Source of the DNA: Persicaria tinctoria
Taxonomy: Eukaryota; Streptophyta; Magnoliopsida; Caryophyllales; Polygonaceae
DNA: 64,000 bases
NCBI GenBank assembly: GCA_037127255.1
Contig: JBANSL010000004.1
Location: 13,771,967-13,835,966, forward strand
Direction: 5' to 3'
Part shown: piece by piece, positions 55,870 through 64,000 of the stretch
How the letters are laid out: every line of letters starts with the position of its first letter
Numbering within the stretch: position 1 is the stretch's first letter
Translations under genes and position numbers: made by a program
Notes under the pieces: model-generated
What the model saw: only the letters and a program-made list of their open reading frames with translations
Databases searched by the model: none
Told to the model about the DNA's origin: nothing

Positions 55870-56109
55870 TTAACCCGATCTTAAAAAAAAAACATAATAG
55901 GTAAAAAAAAAATACAATACTTAAAAAAAAACACATATAGGGAGAGGGATGTTATTTTGTTTTAAAGATGTGATTATGTATGGAGGGTAGAGAGTCGCTC
56001 TTTTGTTTTGAGAGATAAAGAGAGAGAGTGGGGAGGGGAGAGAGAGTGTGTGGGGTCAGGAAAGAGAGAAGGTGACGTTGTGTGTGGGGGGTGGGAAAGA
56101 GAGTGTTGT

Positions 56110-56400
56110 GTGTAGAGCTGGCAAGTCAGTCGTTTGGGACGGGTTCGGATCAGGCTTGCTCGGCTCGGGTTAATTCGGGTAAAATTTATGGTTGGGTATT
56201 GGTCGGGTCGGGTATTGGTCGGGTCGGGTTTAGGTCGGGTTCGGTCATAATGAATTTTAGATTGGTCGGGTTTCGGGTTAAGTCGGGTCATGCCCATTCG
56301 GGTTCGGGTCAAAGCGGGTCGGTCTCGTTCGGGTTTCGGGTCAAGAGGCGGGTCGGTCTCATTTGAGTTTCGAATAAAAGTGGGTATAGCGGTATAGCTG
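56110..56400. repeat. GGGTCGGGTTCGGGT low-complexity element
   Basis: Starts TAGAGCTGGCAAGTC and continues as repeated TCGGGT units, like subterminal parts of plant hAT MITEs. The opposite end was not found. It is followed by a short tandem repeat of GGTTGAATACTTAAATATGT (about 56461-56600). Confidence 0.5.
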
Positions 56401-56609
56401 CTTTGAGTTTTCGGTCGAATCTTATTTGACCCGTTTGGATAATTAGGTTGATTTTGACTCAGTTGAATACTTAAATATGTAATTTACTTAAAATAAATTA
56501 TTTTGACTCGGTTGAATACTTAAATATGTAATTTACTTAAAATAAATTATATTGAATCGGTTCAATACTTGAATATGTAATTTTGACTCGGTTGAATACC
56601 CACATTGTT

Positions 56610-57145
56610 ATCAACTCATCGGTTGTCGGCCGATTTTAAAAAAAGTCATAATCGGAAATTTGATATTCGGCAACATCGTCATTTTTTAAACATTTAAACC
56701 AATTGATCGGAGCCGCTAGGGATGTGGGTCAGATCATGATGGCCATAGTTATTTACAATTATACATTAGTTGCCTCCCTCTGGCTATTTTCTGAAGTTTG
56801 TATTACTTGTAATATTTCTCATCGATTCATTCTGATGGGATGTACAATATTTATAGGGCCTTTTATCCAAGAAGATATGAGCACATGTCATCATCCTAGA
56901 ATAATGAAAGATCAGTTTTGAATGTATCTATGTTGTAAAAAAAATAGCTAGAAATAAAAATGCAGTTAGCACATAATGTATTTGCTTTCTGTTATTGTGT
57001 TCTCTTTTATCCGTTTCGAAGTTATTTTTTTGAATATCTTCAGTGACATACACATATAAATTGTTCTTCAAGAAAACGAAGAAACCGAAACATGAGAACT
57101 CAAGACAGAGTTGTACAACTCTAAGACAGAGTTGTTATCCATGCT
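56610..57145. other. Intergenic DNA, no supported gene
   Basis: A 72-codon plus-strand frame (56703-56921) is present but has no family signature. I see nothing else. Confidence 0.4.
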
Positions 57146-57150
57146 TGTGC

Positions 57151-60048
57151 TATAACGGCCCAGAATTATAATTTCCGGGTTACGTTTCAAGGGATGAAAA
57201 CCCTTGTTCGGATCTTGCAATCCAGGTACGGGTCGAGGTTTCAAAGTCATTTAAGATTAATAGAAAGAGGGATTTCAAACCCTAACACCTCGAAGGGCCG
57301 TTGGGTACCCTTAACCTGTCATAGGGACTAACTCGCAAATTCATTTCACACGGAAGCAAGACGGAAGCAAAATAAGGATACAAGTGCCACGACAGAGCCG
57401 GGTCAAAACGGAGTCAAAAGTATAAATCCAAAACAATATAATCAGAGTCTGGTGAAGTCTATAACTCCAGCGCTCACTCTCCGCCGACAAAATGACCCGC
57501 GCAATAAGCAAACAACACCGATAGGATGAACATAAATAATTCCTAAAAAATTTGATTTGGAGCGGGATCAGATCGATGCCCACTTAACTCTGCATCCCAA
57601 CCATAAGCACACATATACGCTATACCTAATAAAGATGCTCTAATGCAGTACGAAATTCAAACACACTAGCATGCTCCTAGTTCATAATAATGTGCAGAAA
57701 TACTGTAAAGGGCCCAAGACAATGCCAAGTGGCATATCCCTCTCCTACCTCCATCCCTTCCGACAGGCGGAGACTGGCCAGCTCGTGAATGCATTCATTC
57801 ATAATCGGGGGGCACGCATGCCTAACCCGCTCCACAATAAAGCCCGCAGGCATATCATAATATAAGGAAGTACTCGATTGACTCAGGGTACCCGATGAGG
57901 CTGGGCTACCCTATGACCCTAGCAAAGACTCTAGGACTATCACAGATAACGGCCGTTCTGTTTACATACACATAGAGAAATAGAATGCTCAACGATCAAT
58001 GCAACCTAGCATGGTACTACATGGCATGCTGATCATGAATGCAACACCTAGTATATCATGCACCTATAGCAGGGAATAGCTCTATTCAATCTGAGTAAGC
58101 TCCGAAGAGACTTACCTGGAAGTGCAGAACAGCAAAAGACAACACTAGGTATACAGAAAGCCAACATGCCACAGATGATCACCTAACACATATATAAGTA
58201 ACACAAATAAGTCTACTACTAATGTTACCTAAGCATATAATATCATACACAAGTCATCCAATTTATTCTTCATTTTCTCAAGATTTCCCAAAACTCTTTT
58301 AAAAGCTCAAGTTAGATCAAATTACCATTCAAAACACTTTCTCAAATCATTCATAAATCCATTTATAAAACATTACTCTTTCATCAACTTATTTTATTAT
58401 TATTTCAAGGCAAATCCGACAAGGTTAGTATATTTCCAAAATCCTCTTTTTAAATCCGATAATACCTTTTTAAATCTCCAAGTCTCATAATATTATATTT
58501 TTAAATCACCATAATATTATATCTTTGAATCTCAAATAATATTATATAATATTTTAAATACCATTTATTAAACACTCTCATAAATATTTCCAAATTCCTT
58601 AAAAATCCCTACTATTTTATTTTATAAAATCCAACCCTTTATTAATTTACCAAAATCAGCCTTATATTAGTAAAACCCCAACCGAAACTCATTTTATAGG
58701 ATAGTCCAAATCATTTGGCTTTCTGTTTGAAAGAAATAGGCCCAAGCCCTCAACATAGAATCGGATCCAGCCCAAAACAAGGTGAAATCTGATTGTTTTA
58801 ACGAGCTAAACCGGTTTTTATTTAATAAATTCACGAACCGGACCAGCTGAATAAAGAAAGGAAGGGAGAGACTAGGCCGAACCGGCCTTCTTCCTCCTGC
58901 CCAGTTCAGATCGAAAAGAAGGGGAGAAGGATAGGAGACTCGCCGGAGCTCTCTCGTCCTCACCCCGCTCCCAGGTTACTCTCCCGACAACTAACTCAAC
59001 AGCAAGAAAGGAAACGGAATCGAACAAGGAAAAGGGAGGAGAGGATTCGGGGCTCACCGGGGTTTCGAGATTTCGCCGGAAACCTTCGTTGGAGTTCGAT
59101 TCAGTCTCGTCGGAGCCGAAATCAAGTGTTCTTGGCCTGGATCGAAGTGAGGAGTTTTAAAGGTGAAATTTTTAAGGGTTTTCGAGTCGGAACGGAGGAT
59201 CGAAGGCTTACCGAGGTAAAACGGGAAACAGGGGGCGAAGGATGGTGGTGGCGGCGCTCCGGCTGCTTCCGGTGGCAGCTGGTGTATCCGGGAGGCATCG
59301 GGGCTACCGCTTCCGTTGATGCTGCTGGCGTTTTGTTTCGGGAAGAAGGAGGGAGCAAGGAGGAGGAGTGGAGCTGGCTTCGCTCGGCCTCACATGGACA
59401 GCGGAAGCGGGAGCTGCGGACGGACGAGGATGGAGGAGGAATGGGGGTTTTCAGTGGCGATGGTGGTGACGGTGGTGCAGTGGGGTGGTGAGGTGTGGTG
59501 GTGGAGGGTCCTCGACAAAACGGAAAAACGACAAAGGTGAAGGGAGGAGTGTAGGTTTAGGGGTTGTTTGTTTGGCGAATGAAATGGGGGTTGAAGAGGG
59601 CTTGGATTCAATTCAAATAGGGAGGTGGGTGTTCGGCAATTGGGTCTCAAAATCAGAAGGTGGGTGAGGGGGTGTGTTTGGCATTTTTCCAAATTTAGGG
59701 ACACAACTGCTTGAGGGAGGAAGGGTGTGTAGGGAGGTTTACTCAAAATTAGAAATGGGGAGCTGGAGAAGGGTGGAAGATGCCATCATATCCACTGTTG
59801 TGGTTGACCAGGAGGGGCAGGGGGTTGTTGAAATCGGACATGTGAAGGAGGAAGGAGACAAATATCACGTGATTTCCCCAAAATCAATTTGAATTACTTG
59901 AGAATAAAAGTCGGAACCCGCTCTTTCGATCTTATCTCGACTCGATCAAAATAAATGTTAAATCTTCCAATCCGAATTTAATAAATATATATTTTTATTA
60001 TTATTATTATTTGTTGAAATTTATCATTTAAAAATCCGGGCCTTTACA
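57151..60048 (-). repeat. 3' LTR of a Ty3-type element (about 2.9 kb)
   Basis: Begins TATAACGGCCC (a TG to TA change) and ends GGGCCTTTACA. It matches the solo LTR at 7724-10547 along most of its length, especially 57388-58140. On the minus strand it is preceded by GAGGTGGATGA, a polypurine tract, and by GGGGACGAGACTTG, a sequence common at the 3' end of plant Ty3 elements, which sets the element orientation. The GC-rich part 58880-59560 is the counterpart of 9440-10140 in the solo LTR but differs much more than the rest. Confidence 0.88.
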
Positions 60049-60060
60049 TCATCCACCTCT
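60049..60060 (-). other. Polypurine tract of the Ty3-type element
   Basis: AGAGGTGGATGA on the minus strand directly abuts the LTR (TGTAAAGGCCC). The same AGAGGTGGATG recurs inside the element near 60644 and 61838. Confidence 0.8.
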
Positions 60061-63000
60061 AAAAACAAGTCTCGTCCCCGAGACTAAAACCAAAATAAAG
60101 TAGGGGATGAAGTTTGAAATTAATGAGTCCTAGGACCATGTCCAAGAATCTTGTAATCATCTCGGTTGCGTCTTCCGGGATTCTCACAACATTCTAGTCA
60201 CGGTCGTGACATCTCCAATTGGCCTTGACAAGTATGCGATAAGCGCCCCTATCACATCCCTGATTCGACTTTTCGGAAGTACCACAACTCGATCTCTACA
60301 ATAGCATCACTAGGTCTTAGCAAGCACCCTATAGGCGCCCCCATAAAATGCATGTATCCACTTCGTAAAGTATCATAGAGTTGCCCGGGTTAGAAAAGTT
60401 TCTAAAGAGGTTCCGCAATTGAAAATAAAGATTAGCCTCAAAATTCTCGATATCGTTCATTCTTTACAGTCAAAGTTGGTCATTTTTCAAAATCGTTCAA
60501 AATCTTCAAATAAGACGTCTAATCAAGCAACCTTACACCAAAACAAGTCAAATCCTTTCAAATCAAGATTTCGTCAAAAATCTCCCGAACCAAATCAGTT
60601 TCCCGCATATCAATCAATCAAATTCAGAAATCAGGAGGTGGAATCATCCACCTCTAAGGGCTAATCCCATATTCTCTTCCTAGTTTCCAGAATCAAATCA
60701 ATCTATCAGTCTCACTTCAAGCACGATTCACAAGCCATCAGAAATACATAACCACATAACTAACCAATCTCCCGTCAGTACATCATACGACCAGTCTCAA
60801 CATAAAACAACACAGTTCCACAAGGTCACATCAAGCATCTTCACATCATACTAAAGGTCATAATGTGCATCTTAACAACATAGCAAAATTATAACAAACG
60901 TCTCGACATCACACCAGAAATCACAAAATGTATCTCACCGTCGCATATCAACACAATAATCATAGTAGGGTCAGTCACAACAAGGGATCCCATTTAATGA
61001 ACATACCACTCACATAGTCGTCCTAACCACGTCCTATCAAGCATTGTCATAACAGGTTTATCATATCACCATTGGTATTGTACAGGTAGTCATAGCGAAA
61101 TTCTTCATCATAAGGTCAGCGAACAAAACCATTGTCAACACATCAACACAACAAGGTCATGCTATTAAGATTTAGCAAAGGAAAACTCAAGCAGTATATC
61201 GATCATCAAAATGTAGACAAGCTCAATAGACATCACCTTAACTCATCACAATAGCATATAACGATCATTAGTAGTTAAACACCATTATCCTATATATACA
61301 AGTCATGTCCATACTTCAAGTCATATTCATCATTCACATAATCAATAATCACGCTAGTCAACCGTATGTTACAACATCATGCTTACTACCACATAATAGA
61401 CATCATGTTTCCATATAGTAACACATCATTATCCCACAATTCATACTCATCATTACTTCATATATCATATCATAACACGTCCTAACATGCTTCTAAACCA
61501 ATGTAACAGGATATCAAAGTATTAATATATCATGGTAACACTTGTCACTACCGACTAGATTTTAATATTGCATATCAACATGTAATTCCATGTCAAGTTA
61601 TCATGGTTGTTATCTAACATCATGCCAGCAGATATAAACAAATCATAAAATCAAGAAAATCCTCACATCATACCAGTCAAAATAAAACAAAATCCCCACT
61701 CGCCCATCTCCACTCTCAAGTCAAGACTAATCCTCTTCTAGACTCGCCCACGCCAACTCACACAAAAATTCCCCAAAGAAATCTCAATTCACCTCGATGC
61801 TCGAATCTTACCCCTCCTTCTGCCGATCACTACCACACCATCCACCTCTAAGAACTCACTCCTATGTCTAACCTCACGCCCGAGTACCTGCTTACACTAT
61901 GTCCTCAACATCCACAAAGGCCATTTCTTACACCTCTCACACTTCCCAAGGTTTCACAAGCATCTTGCCCTGCTAATCACACATCTCCTCTAAAAATTCC
62001 TCGATCACCACTTAGCCAGCCTATTCCTAAACATACCCTCACCTAGGATTCACCTAGAAAGTTCATCGGGACCACCAAGGATTTCCTCCTATAGATCCCA
62101 ACTCAACCGGTCTTACCTACCCAACATCCCTCTCTTCATGACTTATCTCGTAATACCACCAATCATCCTAACCCCTCAAATTCTCCCACCATTCTCCGAC
62201 CACTCTACAAGAGAATCTTACCCACATATTCAAAGGAGAGGCAATCAGGAACATCATTACACACACAAGGTATACATCATATCAACTAGCATTTATAATG
62301 ATAACATTATTAATTCATCATCAAGCATTACAAATATGTCGAAAAATCTCAATTTACCGTCATGCTCAATCATTATTACAATTTATCATATATACACATA
62401 ATCAAGTCAAGATAGCAAGTTTCATCATAACCTTAACAGATAAACAATTCAGGTTTCACAACATTTGCAGTTCATTCTTTTATAGGCAAAGGAATTTAGA
62501 TCATGCTTAACAACTCAGAGTATCAACACATCAAGACATTATGACACATTAGTATCAAGCATCAAATCATATCATCATAGACAACAGACAATCATGCAAC
62601 AGTCATCACCAAGTCAGCACATCAACACGTAAGTCACATAGCCAGGTCAGTGTCATATCATCAACAAATTCAGAAGGATTAGCAATTCGAACGAAGGACA
62701 CTCCCGCCTACAAGTTCTATCGTACTTGGTAACCACAATCCACAAAACGCGCTCGTCCTGCCGACATTGTTGATCCTGAGGCCCGTGGGTTATGGGCACA
62801 CGCTTTCTTTGCATTGCTCCATCGCTAACTAACTTCTTGTTTCCTTTTTCAGGCGGTCGTTCGTCCAAGTATCGCAGAGGAGTCTAAGTTAGCAGAGATA
62901 GGGGAGTGACAGGGACAGGAAACCCAATGTCCACTTCGGAAATACGGGCCAAGGCTAAAAGGATGACAAGACTGGAGACAAGCCTCTGACCCGAGAATAG

Positions 63001-64000
63001 CAACGATGTCCTTATGGAAGTCGGTGAGGTTATAATTTGGGACAAGTAGCAAGAGTTCATCACAAGCAAATCAACCATATCAATCCACACTAACATGTAC
63101 CTATCTCAAGGAACAACGACATACATGCACATTCCTAAAGACACGATTGAGTCCTACACCGATGCTTGCGAAGCAAAATAGCAGTCTATTATTCCATGAA
63201 TGTCATGACGTCTAGTAGCCCTATGCGAGATATGCAGGACTTAGCAAACAGAGCAAGTATCACATATACGGACAATGCATGAGCAAGATATAGACAATAA
63301 CAAGTGAGGTCAAATATAGCCTGGCGAGGGTTAAACCAGATTACGCGTTGTACGAGAACACATAGGAACATTATAGTAACTGTCACCTATGGCAATAATG
63401 ATCATGTGATAGTTCAAGGATGGCATGTAATCATATGACGAGATGCATTTAGAAGGCATAGTCCTACATGATACTAACGACACATGATGTGGTACAAGTA
63501 GGGTCATGAGTCATTAAGAGGGGTTCACATAATATTTACGAACATGAGGCATTATCGAAAGTAACGAGAAGGGCATCATGGGTGACATATTATAATCGTG
63601 CTAGGAGCGAACCATCGTAAGGCATATAAAACGATAACTATCACATCATGGAACAAGTATAACATGTAATCATTTAACGACTCATATTGGAAAGTAGAAG
63701 CCCTACAAGATACTACTAGCACATATCAAAACGTGACTACAATCAAGGCAATTTGACTACATTCATTCTAACATTCATGCGTCATGTGTATGCGAAATTA
63801 CGATGTAACGTGGTGTGTGACCATGCGAGGTGCCAAAGCATACATTAATGCAAGCATGAGAAGATGGCACAAAATAATAGAGGAACATCACCAAGCGATA
63901 ACAGGTAAACATGCTAGGATTAACCATCACGGGAAGCAAGTCGATCATCAAGTTTAACATTAATCTAATCAGGATGGGCAAAACATTTTAAGAGGATAGG
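60049..64000 (-). mobile_element. Ty3-type element, long 3' internal region without coding, continuing beyond window
   Basis: About 4 kb upstream of the 3' LTR with no recognisable gag-pol motif in any minus-strand frame; the longest frames are about 70 codons. On the plus strand it is rich in CATCA, CACAT and AACA words and poor in G, a strong strand bias. Long non-coding 3' regions are known in some plant Ty3 lineages (Tat/Retand/Ogre), but lineage cannot be set without the polymerase. The gag-pol part would lie to the right of the window. Confidence 0.55.

Noticed and set aside
56703..56921. 72-codon frame with hydrophobic stretches
   Set aside because: No family signature and no supporting splice or promoter context.
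59126..59746. Frames of about 120 codons on both strands
   Set aside because: GC-rich part of the Ty3 LTR; both strands open, no conservation with the solo LTR.

Overview
The window is nuclear DNA of a flowering plant, most likely a eudicot. It is AT-rich with scattered GC-rich islands and is dominated by plant transposable elements: LINE, Ty1/copia, Ty3, TRIM, Helitron, CACTA, hAT, Mutator-like and PIF/Harbinger-like. It also holds a nuclear tRNA-Gly gene and a nuclear copy of a plastid ycf2 segment. All alignments were made by eye; no database search was run.

Layout. 1-5.3 kb: a decayed LINE on the minus strand. 5.5-6.5 kb: a plastid ycf2 insertion and a fold-back AT-rich repeat. 6.5-10.7 kb: an AT-rich tandem repeat split by a 2.8 kb Ty3-type solo LTR. 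10.7-16 kb: a run of Helitron termini, all on the minus strand. 16-20.4 kb: gene-like DNA ending in an En/Spm (Ptta) transposase-like exon. 20.5-26.6 kb: CACTA-like terminal DNA carrying a hAT-type element (itself carrying a Mutator-like element) and a separate copia element with apparently identical 196 bp LTRs. 26.8-27.75 kb: the only intact-looking protein gene, a single-exon RING-H2 protein on the minus strand. 28.3-31.6 kb: a LINE fragment inside a probable Helitron, a GC-rich segment, and a PIF/Harbinger-like element. 32-36 kb: relatively TE-poor DNA with the tRNA-Gly gene, a small hAT MITE and a tandem duplication of exon-like blocks. 36.3-41 kb: a hAT MITE, a truncated RING-H2 paralogue, two Helitron loci and a third relic of the RING-H2 upstream region. 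41.9-52.4 kb: a complete but defective copia element (minus strand, target duplication TTAAC) interrupted by an Athila/Tat-like solo LTR and a hAT MITE. 52.7-55.7 kb: a CACTA end, a TRIM, a 1.4 kb hAT element and a fourth RING-H2 fragment. 57.15-64 kb: a 2.9 kb LTR of the same family as the 7.7 kb solo LTR, plus the downstream part of that Ty3 element running off the window.

How it fits together. The one host locus that can be followed is a RING-H2 gene family. It has an intact copy (26.8 kb), an N-terminal-only copy (37.8 kb), an upstream-only relic split by Helitrons (39.4/40.7 kb) and a coding fragment plus upstream segment (55.5 kb), all in the same orientation. This looks like a tandem array dispersed and eroded by transposons. 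The other coding remnants belong to mobile elements. Many element boundaries are supported by target-site duplications readable directly from the sequence, which makes the order of nesting reconstructable.
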